A DNA stretch of 64,000 nt from Psychrobacter immobilis (GCF_904846235.1 NZ_CAJGZN010000008.1:62001-126000), one strand, 5' to 3'; counted from the first letter of the stretch, positions 46,608-56,468 are shown. Made by a program: numbers and translations. The notes: generated by a model not told the origin, from the letters alone.

Positions 46608-47855
46608 TTAAGACACAACCAAGCGCATCAATTGGGTGCTGATATAACCACCAAATGTCCCTACTGCGTAACCTAAAATACCCAAGAACACGCCAACAGG
46701 CGCTAGCGATGGATGAAAAGCTGTGGCGACAATCGGTGCAGAAGAAGCACCGCCCGTATTGGCATTAGAGCCAACTGCCAAAAAGAAGAACGGTGCTCGA
46801 ATGATTCTAGCAACGGCAAATATGATAACGACATGGATGCTCATCCATAGTAAACCGATAAGCAATAGTCGCCACTGTGAGACGATTCCAGCCAGATTGA
46901 TTTGCATACCAATCGCGGCGATTAATACAAAGATAAATACCGTGCCGATTTTTGATGCGCCAACATGATCTAACCTACGTATCTTAGTAAACGAAAATAT
47001 AACACCTATTACCGTAATAATTACCACCATCCAAAAGAACGAGCTGGCAAAGCTATATTGAACGGCCCAACTATAAGGGGCAAAGAAATCTGCAATCTGG
47101 CCACCGACAAAGTGCGCCACTCCGACCATCGCAAAGCATAAGCCAAACATCACCATCAAATCATTGATAGTGGCTGGGCGGGCATGATCACGCTCATAGC
47201 TCTCGACTGCTTTGACGACTTTATCAATACTACTCGTATCAGCTCGCAAAAAGCGGTCTATCTTATCGCTATGTTTTGCCATTACTAAGATAGCTAACAG
47301 CCACAGCGAGGCATTGGTGGTATCGACCAAAATCATCATACCAAACAAATCATCACTGACCCCAAACAGCTCCTTCATCGCTGCTTGGTTGGCCGCGCCG
47401 CCAATCCAACTACCTGCTACAGCAGAAAACCCACGCCATAAAGTATCATCGGTAAACATGGCAGGCGATACCCACTTAGCGACTCCCAAACTGATTGGAC
47501 CACTGATGACAATGGCAATACTGGCAGCAAAAAACATCGCGATTGCTTTCCAGCCTAAGCCCAGTATTTTAGGCACATCCATGGACAAGGTCATCAACAG
47601 CAAACTTGCTGGCAGTAAGTAAGTGGCAGTAAAACCATAAATCTGCGAACCAATACCATCGGCAAACACGCCTAAGCTATTTAGAGTGGCTGGTATAAAG
47701 CAGCAAAGCACAATACCAGGCAATATGGCATAAAATCGACGCCAAAATTTACCCGGTAAGCCTTGGGTATAAAAAACCAGACCAATAATGGCCATGATGA
47801 TGCCAAAGGCTAATGGCAAATTATCAATTGCTAAGTTTGAGGTGGCAGGCATCAA
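46608..47855 (-). CDS. DUF819 family membrane protein
   Basis: A 415-residue polytopic membrane protein of the DUF819 (YjcL-like) family with about 11 hydrophobic segments. Typical blocks are GSWIGGAANQAAMKE (~130-145) and SNANTGGASSAPIVATAFHPSLAPVG (by position ~360-385), a symmetric pair recalling two inverted transport repeats. It is thought to be a transporter, but the substrate is unknown. It is a single-gene unit with its own terminator. Confidence 0.85.
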   Translation of the reverse strand: MMPATSNLAIDNLPLAFGIIMAIIGLVFYTQGLPGKFWRRFYAILPGIVLCCFIPATLNSLGVFADGIGSQIYGFTATYLLPASLLLMTLSMDVPKILGLGWKAIAMFFAASIAIVISGPISLGVAKWVSPAMFTDDTLWRGFSAVAGSWIGGAANQAAMKELFGVSDDLFGMMILVDTTNASLWLLAILVMAKHSDKIDRFLRADTSSIDKVVKAVESYERDHARPATINDLMVMFGLCFAMVGVAHFVGGQIADFFAPYSWAVQYSFASSFFWMVVIITVIGVIFSFTKIRRLDHVGASKIGTVFIFVLIAAIGMQINLAGIVSQWRLLLIGLLWMSIHVVIIFAVARIIRAPFFFLAVGSNANTGGASSAPIVATAFHPSLAPVGVFLGILGYAVGTFGGYISTQLMRLVVS

Positions 47856-48040
47856 GGCGCTCCAAGAGTTACAACGGGCAAAAGTAAATCAGTATAGACA
47901 AGGCAAAAAACTCCTGCAAGCAGCCATCGACTATTAGCTAGGATTTGCCGAGTAGTATTTGACGGAATAAATAGCAAGGTAACGGTTAGGCAAGTAAGGG
48001 CATAAAGTAATCATGGCGCAATATAAAACAGGTAAACACA

Positions 48041-48071
48041 AAAAAGCCAGATAACAAGTATCTGGCTTTTT
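48041..48071 (-). terminator. Terminator of the DEAD-box helicase gene
   Basis: AAAAAGCCAGATA pairs with TATCTGGCTTTTT over a short loop, 59 bases downstream of the helicase stop on the minus strand. Confidence 0.85.
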
Positions 48072-48129
48072 CAATGCTATCTTTAGACGATTAATGAATC
48101 AATGATTTTAATCGTCAAATATAGCTGTA

Positions 48130-49800
48130 TTACGAGTTGTTACCACGGTTGCCGCCGTTTGGACGACCTTGGCCACGGCTGTCAGAACGACCAGCTGGAC
48201 GACCTTGGCTGCCGCTTGGACGACCGCGACCAGTTGCAGCACGCTCACCACGTGGAACGCCATTGCTATCACCGCGGCTTGGGCCACCAGTGCGCTTGCC
48301 TTGATACGGCTTGCCACCTGAACGCTCATTTGGTTTGCCTGACGTGTCACGTGGCTTACCTTGATAACCGCTGTCATTGCTAGCGCGTTGACCAGTTGGA
48401 GCGCTGTCGCTTGAACGACCACGACCTTGACCACCACCGCTAGATTTACCAGCATAGCCACCGCCTGAACGACCACGGCCTTGACCGCCACCGCCGTTAG
48501 AACGACCACGACCACGACCACGACCATTACCTTTGTTTTCGCTAGGTACGTAAGTTTTCTTAGGCTCCATACCTTCGATGATACATACTTCCATTTTGCG
48601 ATCTAGATAACGGTTGATAGCGTTAAGCTGTGGACGATCATCCATGCTACATAGGCTGATAGCAACACCAGTACGACCAGCACGACCACAACGACCGATA
48701 CGATGGACGTAATCTTCAGTCTGACGCGGCAAGTCATAGTTGATAACGTGCGAGATAGCTGGGATATCTAGACCACGAGCAGCAACGTCAGTCGCTACTA
48801 GGATTTTTACTTTACCATTACGCAAGTCTTGAACGATACGGTTACGCTTGCTCTGTGGCAAGTCACCATGTAGGAAGCTTGCTTTATGGCCTGCTTCTTG
48901 TAACTGTTTAGCCAGTTTTTCAGTGCTACGTTTGGTAGCAGCAAAGATAATGATTTGTTCCATATCTTGTTGGCAAACGATTTTGTCAAGTAAACGGTTT
49001 TTGTGATCAAAATCATCACAGTAGTACACTTTTTCTTCGATGTGTGCAGATTCTACTTTGATTGATACGCGCTCAGGGTTCTTAGTGAAACTGGCAGCGA
49101 TTTTACCTACTGGGCCATCCCAAGTTGCTGAACACATGATCGTTTGACGATCGATTGGCGCTGCACGAAGGATGTCACTGATGTCATCAGCAAAACCCAT
49201 GTCTAGCATACGGTCAGCTTCGTCAAGTACCAATACTTCTAGGTTTGACAAATCAACGCGACCTGCATTGATATGGTCAAGTAGACGACCAGGAGTTGCA
49301 ACGATTACTTGAACGCCCTTTTTCAAAGCAGTGATCTGACCGTTGTATGGTGCGCCGCCAACTAGTGGTACACAAAATAGACCGCGCATATCTTTAGAAT
49401 AAGTGCGAACGCTGTCATGTACTTGCTGAGCAAGTTCACGCGTTGGCGTTAGGATAAGTGCTTTGGTTAGTTTGTCAAAGCTAGTAGCACGGCTCAAACG
49501 GTCAAGTACAGGGATAACGAAAGCCGCTGTTTTACCACTACCCGTTTGCGCTGACAATAAAAGGTCACGACCGGCTAGAGCAAAAGGAATGGCTTGTTCT
49601 TGAATAGGGGTTGGATTGGTATAGCCACTGCGATCAAGGGCAGTAAGAATTGGCTTAGCAATGCCAAGATCAGTAAAAGTGATTTTGTTTTCTTCAGTGG
49701 CGTCAGTAGCAGCCGCTTGAGTATTGTTATCAGTATTTGGAGTGTCAGTGCTTTCGATGATGCCGTTTTCAGCGGCGATTGCAGATAAGATGTCAGTCAT
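48130..49800 (-). CDS. DEAD-box ATP-dependent RNA helicase with RG-rich tail
   Basis: A 556-residue RNA helicase. Motifs in order: Q motif (TNPTPIQEQAIP), AQTGSGKT, PTRELAQQ, GGAPYNGQ, TPGRLLDH, DEADRMLDMGF, SATW, then RGLDIPAISHVINYDLP and HRIGRCGRAGR. The last ~130 residues (from ~425) are low-complexity Gly/Arg/Ser with many RGR/RGG repeats, an RNA-binding and possibly condensate-forming tail. It is RhlE/CsdA-like; the tail prevents a firm name. In cold-living bacteria such helicases unwind mRNA and ribosomal RNA at low temperature. About 600 bases of non-coding DNA lie upstream. Confidence 0.93.
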   Translation of the reverse strand: MTDILSAIAAENGIIESTDTPNTDNNTQAAATDATEENKITFTDLGIAKPILTALDRSGYTNPTPIQEQAIPFALAGRDLLLSAQTGSGKTAAFVIPVLDRLSRATSFDKLTKALILTPTRELAQQVHDSVRTYSKDMRGLFCVPLVGGAPYNGQITALKKGVQVIVATPGRLLDHINAGRVDLSNLEVLVLDEADRMLDMGFADDISDILRAAPIDRQTIMCSATWDGPVGKIAASFTKNPERVSIKVESAHIEEKVYYCDDFDHKNRLLDKIVCQQDMEQIIIFAATKRSTEKLAKQLQEAGHKASFLHGDLPQSKRNRIVQDLRNGKVKILVATDVAARGLDIPAISHVINYDLPRQTEDYVHRIGRCGRAGRTGVAISLCSMDDRPQLNAINRYLDRKMEVCIIEGMEPKKTYVPSENKGNGRGRGRGRSNGGGGQGRGRSGGGYAGKSSGGGQGRGRSSDSAPTGQRASNDSGYQGKPRDTSGKPNERSGGKPYQGKRTGGPSRGDSNGVPRGERAATGRGRPSGSQGRPAGRSDSRGQGRPNGGNRGNNS

Positions 49801-50404
49801 AAGAATCCTTGGTAAGTATAAGTTGCTGTAAATTCAGCAAACTTGATGCATACCACTGATAACCGTTCACCACGCTGCTCTTATTAGCATTACCGAGCAA
49901 TATAAAATTGTCGATAATTAGAAACCAAGCCAATAGAGCTTAGCGTCTTTATAATAAATGCGTTCGTGCTGTCTGACGTATTTTGGTGGTAGTGCCGAGT
50001 GTCTTATCCTTGCTTGATATACGCTCATTATCAATGCTTTGTCCAAAGCAGATAAAGGCAAACAGCAACCAATCTAGACCCTAGTTATAGGCCAGTAGAT
50101 AAGATATGAGTCAAAAATAACGGATATTTTTAAAGGTTATTTAAGTACACAAAATCATCGGCAACAATTACTTATGGTCATCCTAGACCCAAAATCGCAG
50201 GCGATGTTATCAATCTCATAATTCACGAAAGCCTAAGCTAACGTGGCGACGCAGTATAGCACAATAAAAAAAAATATGTACCTATTTCTTCAATTACGGA
50301 GTAAATAAGCACTAACAGTGTTGATAATAAACAAGTTTAGTTGTTTTATTTAATAACTACAGCAGAATTGAATAACTAAAGCAAATGAGCTACTCACTAT
50401 TTAT
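49801..50404 (-). promoter_or_regulatory. Long upstream region of the helicase gene
   Basis: About 600 bases with no coding frame separate the helicase ATG from the preceding gene. TAAGGATTC lies just before the start. Cold-shock helicases such as csdA have long regulated leaders, so part of this may be a 5' UTR; no promoter position could be fixed by eye. Confidence 0.4.
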
Positions 50405-51487
50405 CTATCGTACTACTTTGACTTCTGTTACATAAGTAGGTAGCTGCCATGCCCCGCCCGCCTCGATTAAGCGGCAAAGTCCAGTGGTGCTTTCATGGCT
50501 CTTTTCAAATGCACGGCCCGTCCATAGCCAATCGGTTTTGCTCATGCAATCACCGATGCCGCGACCTTTTTGTACAGAGGTAAGCTTGCCTTTATCGTAG
50601 CCAGTAGCATTGGTCGTAACCAACGTTGGCTTATAAGGTTTACTGTCATTGATCACCCAAACTCCTGCTCCAGCGTTATAAGCGCCTGTCCAGCACTCAT
50701 GCTGTGCCAACAGCTGAGAGCCATTTAGACGACTGATACGCCAAGGTGATTTGTCTGAAAGATTGGGACAAACGCTGTCTGCATCTTTCATTGTGCCTTT
50801 TACCAACGCTGCCAACTGAGAGGACCTCATTACAAACTTTTTGTCATTACCATCGTCCGCTTTGGCGCTTGGAACGATGAACTGCAGTACTGGCGCGGCT
50901 TTGGGAGGTAATATACCGCCACTAGATTTAGCAGCATCGTCATTTTTGATAAAAGCACTGGATGTACCAACGCGACCTTGGAACTCATCGGCTTTTAGCA
51001 TAGCAGCACTGGCACCTTTGTCAGAGAGCTGCCAACGTGAATTGCGCAAGGCCAACGTAATCTTGCTAGATTTGGTCAAAGCTTCTAACAATGCAGTTAC
51101 CTGCGCTTGAGTAAGCTCAGCGTTACCTGCAGCGGCTGAATATGGCTTCGTCTCACCATAATCCTTGTCATTAATAAACAACGAGATGCGATGACGATTA
51201 CCAAGCTGCATTAAGGCTTTAGACGAGCTGTCCTTTGCTCCGCCAAGCTTTACTTTACCATCCACGCCAGCATTTGCACCTGCACGGCGTACGAGCAATA
51301 TAGAAACCGGAAACTCACTGTTATTCTCTGCTTGATACCCTGCCAGCCGGCACGTACGCGTATTATCACAAGCGACTTGCCAGTCTTGACTAGTAAACTC
51401 AGTCGATGTATTGGCCATACTGGTGGTACTAAATAAAGCGGTACTAAGCGCTGCAAGTACAGGCAGTAATATTTTATTTTTTATCAT
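50405..51487 (-). CDS. DUF1176 family secreted protein
   Basis: About 361 residues from ATG 51487, beginning with a standard signal peptide (KNKILLPVLAALSTALF, cleavage after S-M-A). The mature protein follows the DUF1176 layout: F-T-S-Q-D-W-Q-V-A-C-D-N-T-R-T-C-R-L-A-G-Y by position ~25-45, a central Cys in V-C-P-N-L, a late W-L-W-T-G-R-A-F, and paired cysteines. It is a periplasmic protein of unknown function. The frame stays open to 51706, discussed separately. Only a weak ribosome site precedes 51487. Confidence 0.78.
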   Translation of the reverse strand: MIKNKILLPVLAALSTALFSTTSMANTSTEFTSQDWQVACDNTRTCRLAGYQAENNSEFPVSILLVRRAGANAGVDGKVKLGGAKDSSSKALMQLGNRHRISLFINDKDYGETKPYSAAAGNAELTQAQVTALLEALTKSSKITLALRNSRWQLSDKGASAAMLKADEFQGRVGTSSAFIKNDDAAKSSGGILPPKAAPVLQFIVPSAKADDGNDKKFVMRSSQLAALVKGTMKDADSVCPNLSDKSPWRISRLNGSQLLAQHECWTGAYNAGAGVWVINDSKPYKPTLVTTNATGYDKGKLTSVQKGRGIGDCMSKTDWLWTGRAFEKSHESTTGLCRLIEAGGAWQLPTYVTEVKVVR

Positions 51488-51697
51488 ATAGGTGGATTGT
51501 TCTTTTATTTTTTTAGGTATGTTTTCTGAATAATACTCTACAGTGATGTTTTTGGGATTTTTATTAGACTGGGCACTGTTTTTATAGCTATTGTCATCAT
51601 ACTTATTATCGTCATAGATAATGCCTGACCTACTAACACCAGTTAAATCAGCGCCTCTTGATAGCGACATATCGTTTATATAATTATTGTCTTTCAT
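51488..51697 (-). other. In-frame Asn/Asp/Tyr-rich upstream extension
   Basis: The DUF1176 frame stays open for about 70 codons upstream. An ATG at 51697 has AAAGGTG eight bases before it, a better ribosome site than the signal-peptide start, yet the encoded stretch is hydrophilic (rich in Asn, Asp, Ser, Tyr, Lys) and would bury the signal sequence. It could be a leader peptide region, an alternative cytoplasmic form or chance. Confidence 0.35.
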
Positions 51698-51860
51698 AAT
51701 CATCACCTTTCAGTAGAAGAAGTATAAACACCTGTCTATTGTAATGGTGCTCGGCTATCTTAACGCACTAGTGTTTCTATCTGTTGTACTAATGTATCAT
51801 TGTGTAAAGACAAAGGGAAGACCTAGCATACATTATATTCATTTTTATGAATATAAGTAA

Positions 51861-51890
51861 AAAGGCTGATAAGCTAAAGGCTGATAAGCT
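51861..51890. repeat. 15-base tandem duplication in terminator arm
   Basis: AAAGGCTGATAAGCT occurs twice in direct succession. Either copy can pair with the single complementary arm at 51895-51907, so the terminator has two possible stems. Confidence 0.7.
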
Positions 51891-51907
51891 ATTTGCTTAT
51901 CAGCCTT
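51877..51907 (-). terminator. Terminator after the GST gene
   Basis: AAGGCTGATAAGC pairs with GCTTATCAGCCTT. On the minus strand it follows the GST gene by 70 bases, and TTTTTAC follows the second stem copy. Confidence 0.75.
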
Positions 51908-51976
51908 GCTGCTCTGTTTAAGGTTTATTTATGCTTAAACTGTACTGTTAGATCTAAGCTTTACTGAGTACTTAGT

Positions 51977-52798
51977 TTAGTCGATTGGTTTTAGCTCTAG
52001 CGCTACTGCACGTTTGACCGCAGGACGTTCGGCGATTTTCTTAGCCCAACGCTGCAAGTGTTTGTAGTCTTCTACTTGTAAAAATTCTTCCGCGTCATAG
52101 AGCTTACCTAGTGCCAACTGACCATACCAAGACCAGACAATCATATCCGCAATGTTGTAATCAGATTCATCATTGCCGCACAGGTACTCATTATCTTTTA
52201 AATGCGTATCTAATACATCGAGCTGACGCTTGGTTTCCATCGTATAGCGGTTGATTGGGTACTCTAGAGGTTCAGGCGCATACGCATAAAAGTGTCCAAA
52301 GCCGCCACCTAAGAAAGGCGCGCTACCCATTTGCCACATAATCCAAGACAAACAATCTGCTCGCGCTTTGCCAGTAGCCAGTGGTAGGAACTTATCAAAC
52401 TTTTCTGCTAGATACATTAAGATAGCACCCGACTCAAAGAGTGCTATCGGCCCCTCTGTTGTATCAGTAGAATGATCGACCAAGGCTGGAATCTTTGAAT
52501 TGGGGTTTATCTCTACGAACCCTGAGCCAAACTGCTCACCTTTAGAAATATCGATTTTATAGGCATCATATGCTGCCCCATCAATACCAAGTTCGGCCAG
52601 CTCTTCTAATAGTATGTTTACCTTAACACCATTTGGTGTATTTAACGAGTACAGCTGTAACGGAGCATCACCAACGGGCAGCTCTTTATCATAGCGAGCT
52701 CCAGACGTTGGACTATTAATACTAGCAAACTTGCCGCCGTTGTCTTTATCTTGCGTCCAAACTTTTGGTGGTACGTATTTATTATTATCTTGACTCAT
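51977..52798 (-). CDS. YghU-like glutathione S-transferase family protein
   Basis: A 273-residue protein of the YghU/YfcG (Nu-class) glutathione transferase group, which act as glutathione-dependent disulfide reductases. The N-terminal extension (YVPPKVWTQDKDNGGKFASIN) is the YghU feature. The thioredoxin fold follows with LNTPNGVKVNILLEEL, N-P-N-S-K-I-P-A-L-V-D and F-E-S-G-A-I-L-M-Y-L-A-E, then a helical C-terminal domain. Thr/Asn of N-T-P-N-G are the glutathione-activating residues in this class. A cytoplasmic redox defence role is likely. Confidence 0.92.
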   Translation of the reverse strand: MSQDNNKYVPPKVWTQDKDNGGKFASINSPTSGARYDKELPVGDAPLQLYSLNTPNGVKVNILLEELAELGIDGAAYDAYKIDISKGEQFGSGFVEINPNSKIPALVDHSTDTTEGPIALFESGAILMYLAEKFDKFLPLATGKARADCLSWIMWQMGSAPFLGGGFGHFYAYAPEPLEYPINRYTMETKRQLDVLDTHLKDNEYLCGNDESDYNIADMIVWSWYGQLALGKLYDAEEFLQVEDYKHLQRWAKKIAERPAVKRAVALELKPID

Positions 52799-53140
52799 AA
52801 TTTATCCTCGGTTTGTATTTATGACTGCCGCGAAGGTTTACTATAGCGAGAACTCATAACGATATTAAAGTCCTCTCTTGTAATCAATGTTGTGTTTCTA
52901 ATGCTAAAGTAAAAGAAAATAAGCTGTTAGCACTGAGCAGCTTTTTTGTCTTGTTTCGCCTCTTTAGCTGTCTGTTAGCTACCCTTTGCATCGTTGCTTT
53001 TATATAAGTTATCTTATATCAGTTACTTTGAGTCACTTTTATTATAAGCCAGGCTTTCTTATACTACTCAGCTTGCATAGTGATCTGCTCGCAAATACGC
53101 TATTTTCTTACTTCATAACGAGACGTTCAATGGGACTCAC

Positions 53141-54517
53141 ATGGTAACGCTCACCCCGACTCAAGATAAATATCTGCCTTATGTACTAGCGGTAGCGCTA
53201 TTTATGCAAATTTTGGACGCCACTATTTTAAACACGTCCTTACCGCAAATGGCACAGGCGTTGGGTGAGTCGCCACTAAAGATGCAGTGGGCTGTCATCA
53301 GCTATGCATTGACCTTGGCGATTTTTATCCCTATCAGTGGTTTTTTAGCGGATAAATATGGCACACGCCGCGTATTTTTATCAGCGGTCATCATTTTTTG
53401 TATTGGCTCATTACTGTGTGCTACATCGCAAACGCTAGATTTTTTGGTTGCCTCACGTGTGGTACAGGGTATCGGCGGTGCCATGATGACGCCTGTCGCT
53501 CGTTTGATATTGGTTAAGTCTTATCCGCGCAATAAGCTGCTCACTGTGATGAATTTCGCTGTGATACCAGCGTTGGTTGCACCGCTAGTCGGTCCAGTAT
53601 TAGGCGGCTATATCGTGCAGTATGCCAGCTGGCATTGGATATTCTTGATCAATATACCGATGGGCGTGGCAGGTTTTATCATGGGCAAAAAACTGGTTCC
53701 AGCGCTATTTGAAGATACCAAGCGCCTTGACTGGACAGGGTTTGTATTGTTTGCCGCCGCTGCTTGCGGGTTCACACTGGCTGTCGAGTTTGGTTCACAG
53801 ATAGGTCGCGGGGTTTATGGGTTGTTGCTTGGGTTGGCCGCAAGTCTATTGATCGGCGCGTATGTCTGGCATGCCAAACGGCGAGCAGCTCCCCTGTTTC
53901 CACTCAGCTTGTTTGATATTCGCACCTTTCGAATCGGTATTACAGGCAACTTGTTTACGCGGCTTGGTATCAGTGCCGTGCCCTTTTTGCTGCCCTTATT
54001 ACTACAAGTGGTGTTTGAGTACTCACCTTCGCAGGCAGGTTGGCTACTTGCCCCGATTGCGGTTGGTGCTATAGGTATTAAACCTTGGGTTAGCAAGATT
54101 ATTCAGCGGTTTAGCTATCGTAAGGTGCTGGTCTACAATACCTTGTTTATGGGTTCGCTTATCATTGTGCTAGCGCAGTTTAATGATGCCTCGCAGTGGC
54201 TATGGTTTATACCTATTCTGACCATCATGGGTGCCTGTAACTCCATGCAGTTCAGTGCGATGAATACGATTACGATTGGCGATTTACAGGGCACACAAAC
54301 CAGTAGTGGTAACAGCTTAATGGCAGTTAATCAGCAGCTAGCGATTAGCTTTGGTATTGCGTTCGGTGCTGCTGTATTGAATTTATTACGTGAGCGTCTA
54401 CAGATGGATACGTTAGTGGCGTTCCAAACCACTTATTGGATATTGGGCATTTTGACCATTCTCTCGGGGCTGTATTTTTTACGTTTAAAACCTGAGGATG
54501 GCCGCGGTTTATACTAG
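53141..54517 (+). CDS. MFS drug/solute exporter (DHA2/EmrB-QacA type)
   Basis: A 458-residue inner-membrane major facilitator. Motif D1-like L-D-A-T-I-L-N-T-S-L-P-Q-M-A lies in TM1 and motif A as G-F-L-A-D-K-Y-G-T-R-R. Motif C follows: P-A-L-V-A-P-L-V-G-P-V-L-G-G in TM5. About 13-14 hydrophobic segments are seen, similar to MdtD. It is probably a proton-driven exporter; the substrate is unknown. It stands alone behind a 340-base gap shared with the GST gene, in which I see no specific site, and ends at a terminator. Confidence 0.9.
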   Translation: MVTLTPTQDKYLPYVLAVALFMQILDATILNTSLPQMAQALGESPLKMQWAVISYALTLAIFIPISGFLADKYGTRRVFLSAVIIFCIGSLLCATSQTLDFLVASRVVQGIGGAMMTPVARLILVKSYPRNKLLTVMNFAVIPALVAPLVGPVLGGYIVQYASWHWIFLINIPMGVAGFIMGKKLVPALFEDTKRLDWTGFVLFAAAACGFTLAVEFGSQIGRGVYGLLLGLAASLLIGAYVWHAKRRAAPLFPLSLFDIRTFRIGITGNLFTRLGISAVPFLLPLLLQVVFEYSPSQAGWLLAPIAVGAIGIKPWVSKIIQRFSYRKVLVYNTLFMGSLIIVLAQFNDASQWLWFIPILTIMGACNSMQFSAMNTITIGDLQGTQTSSGNSLMAVNQQLAISFGIAFGAAVLNLLRERLQMDTLVAFQTTYWILGILTILSGLYFLRLKPEDGRGLY

Positions 54518-54623
54518 AGCGTGTCTCCAATCAAGATAAGCTTTCTATTGAGTGAGACTTTACGTACAACACGTCTCTATTCTATATAGCCGAAACGTTA
54601 AAAATAGCTTATCTATAGACAGA

Positions 54624-54669
54624 AAAAAGCCAGTAAGCGATTGGATTATCAATCTCATACTGGCTTTTT
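54624..54669. terminator. Bidirectional terminator between MFS and bacterioferritin genes
   Basis: AAAAAGCCAGTA pairs with TACTGGCTTTTT, with inner partial pairing (GATTG/CAATC). It separates the two converging genes. Confidence 0.85.
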
Positions 54670-54698
54670 CTTATGACTGACATTAATAATTAATACTA

Positions 54699-55178
54699 TT
54701 ATGCGTCATCATCACTCATTTGCGATTGGATGTAGCGCTCTACACCAATACTCTCGATTAAGTCCTGCTGCGTCTCTAACCAATCTTCATACTCTTCATT
54801 GCCATCTTTTAGCGTGACTAATAGCTGGCGAGAGACATAGTCAGACTTTGTCTCACATAAGGTGACAGCATCAGTAATAATATCGAACTTTTGTCTCTCA
54901 AGACGTAAGTTGCACTCGATGATTTCTGGTACATCTTCGCCAACCAATACCTTGCCCAGTTCCTGCAAGTTTGGCAAGCCGCCTAACAGCAAAATACGAG
55001 CGATTAGGTCGTCTGACCATTTCATCTCAGCAATAGATTGCTTATATAATGAGTCATTAAGCGCCTCTAGACCCCAATGACGTGCAATACGTGCATGCAA
55101 AAAATACTGGTTGATAGCAATCAATGACTGCCCAAGTACTTTATTTAACGCGCGAATAACTTCTTTATCCCCTGTCAT
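54699..55178 (-). CDS. bfrA: Bacterioferritin, heme-binding subunit lacking the ferroxidase site
   Basis: A 159-residue bacterioferritin subunit. Heme ligand Met52 is kept in A-E-M-K. By alignment with E. coli Bfr, the di-iron ligands are changed: Glu18 to Ser, His54 to Trp, Glu127 to Asn and His130 to Tyr. This subunit therefore should bind heme, but not oxidise iron itself. It follows the other bacterioferritin gene by 68 bases. The two types probably mix in one 24-subunit shell, as in Neisseria and Pseudomonas. The gene label follows that two-subunit pattern. Confidence 0.9.
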   Translation of the reverse strand: MTGDKEVIRALNKVLGQSLIAINQYFLHARIARHWGLEALNDSLYKQSIAEMKWSDDLIARILLLGGLPNLQELGKVLVGEDVPEIIECNLRLERQKFDIITDAVTLCETKSDYVSRQLLVTLKDGNEEYEDWLETQQDLIESIGVERYIQSQMSDDDA

Positions 55179-55246
55179 TACCTTTCTCCCTTAATCTCTA
55201 TTATTTATGCTAAATACTGTGAATGCTATTCATACGTAGGATGATA

Positions 55247-55735
55247 TCAGACAATATTAGGAGTAACTTCAGCCACTTGGCTTTGTAGGTAATTCGGTAG
55301 ACCAATCATGTCGATGAGACGGAGCTGCTGCTCAAGCCAGTGCGCATGATCTTCTTCGGTGTCTTTCAACTGCTCAACCAACATCTCACGCGTGACATAG
55401 TCATGCTCTGCTTCGCAAAGTGCGATGCCTTCTTTTAGATGCTTTTGTACTTGATACTCTAAATCTAGGTCAAACTGCAACATCTCAGGGACAGTCGCAC
55501 CGATATGGATAGCGTCGACCGACATCTTTGGCGTGCCACTCAACATCAAGATACGGCGAATGATATTTTGCGCGTGTAGCGTTTCGTCTTCCATTTCATG
55601 ATGGATACGGTCGTATAACTTGCCATAGTGCCACTCAGCATACATCTCTGAATGGATAAAATATTGGTCACGGGCGGCAAGCTCACCACCTAGTAAGAAA
55701 TTCAAATAATCAATGACTTTCTGGCTACCTATCAT
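55247..55735 (-). CDS. bfrB: Bacterioferritin, ferroxidase subunit lacking the heme Met
   Basis: A 162-residue bacterioferritin subunit. The di-iron residues are kept: Glu18 (G-G-E-L), Glu51 and His54 (D-E-T-L-H), Glu94-region D-L-E, and Glu/His in E-E-D-H. Heme ligand Met52 is replaced by Thr. It should take up and oxidise Fe(II), while the neighbouring subunit supplies heme for electron transfer out of the core. The 382-base gap upstream has a possible Fur-like site and otherwise nothing seen. Confidence 0.92.
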   Translation of the reverse strand: MIGSQKVIDYLNFLLGGELAARDQYFIHSEMYAEWHYGKLYDRIHHEMEDETLHAQNIIRRILMLSGTPKMSVDAIHIGATVPEMLQFDLDLEYQVQKHLKEGIALCEAEHDYVTREMLVEQLKDTEEDHAHWLEQQLRLIDMIGLPNYLQSQVAEVTPNIV

Positions 55736-56117
55736 AACGCGTACTCCCCTATTTATTTTTACCGATCACCATACATCCACAATTTATTATATAAGGATAG
55801 CATAATTGGCAAACTGATCAGTAAAAATCAAAATCAATAAAATGGCTTCTAATCTCAGGTAAATATAGTAGCATACAGGCGCAGTATAGGGTGTAACGTT
55901 ATGAACTAAGAATAAGATGCTAATTGAGAATCATAATTAGCTACAACTGGCATGAGACTATTTAATATAGTTCGTGTTGGTGTATGACTGAGGTTATACG
56001 GACGCTTGCACCCTGCTCCTTATGTATAATAAATAGAGTTAGATGCAAAATACTGAATATAATTTATCGTGTTAGGTCTTATTGCACTAGATAACGAGAA
56101 TATGTGATTAACAGTGT
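55736..56117. other. Gap between bfrB and bfd
   Basis: About 380 AT-rich bases with no coding frame. It must hold the bfr promoter, reading leftwards. A Fur-box-like 15-mer TGAGAATCATAATTA at 55925-55939 matches about 12 of 15 bases of TGATAATCATTATCA; this match is moderate. Confidence 0.4.
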
Positions 56118-56309
56118 TTAAACGGCGTACGCTAGATTATCGAGTTTTGCATGGTGTTCATCTAGGTAGTCATTAACCATCGGCTCACAACAGCCACAGC
56201 ACGTTGCTACATCGAGCGTATCTTTTAGACCATCGAGCGTATCAACACCTGCAGCAATAGCTGCTTTGATTTGCTTTTCTTTTACGTTGTTGCAGATACA
56301 TACGTACAT
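56118..56309 (-). CDS. bfd: Bacterioferritin-associated ferredoxin Bfd
   Basis: A 63-residue 2Fe-2S protein. The cluster ligands are C-I-C (residues 4 and 6) and C-C-G-C-C with Cys-x2-Cys near 37-41, the Bfd pattern, in a BFD/(2Fe-2S) fold. It reduces the bacterioferritin core through heme and releases Fe(II). The ATG at 56309 gives the family length; the longer frame to 56351 adds a Ser-rich stretch without support. A strong Fur box is 160 bases upstream, in line with induction when iron is scarce. Confidence 0.94.
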   Translation of the reverse strand: MYVCICNNVKEKQIKAAIAAGVDTLDGLKDTLDVATCCGCCEPMVNDYLDEHHAKLDNLAYAV

Positions 56310-56468
56310 GGATTGGCTCCTCGGAATACCACTATTCGATAATGACGGCATACGACACTTATATAAAAACTTTTGTGATAAGTGTCATTGATAGACGGAT
56401 AATTTACTGTTTTCTAGCAATTAAAACTTAGTCGTTAAAATCACGTTTATCGCTTGCAGTATAATAAC

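Noticed and set aside
48108..48527. Open frame rich in Val/Ala overlapping the helicase 3' end
   Set aside because: It is another-frame reading of the repetitive Arg/Gly codons of the helicase tail; no ribosome site or independent sense.
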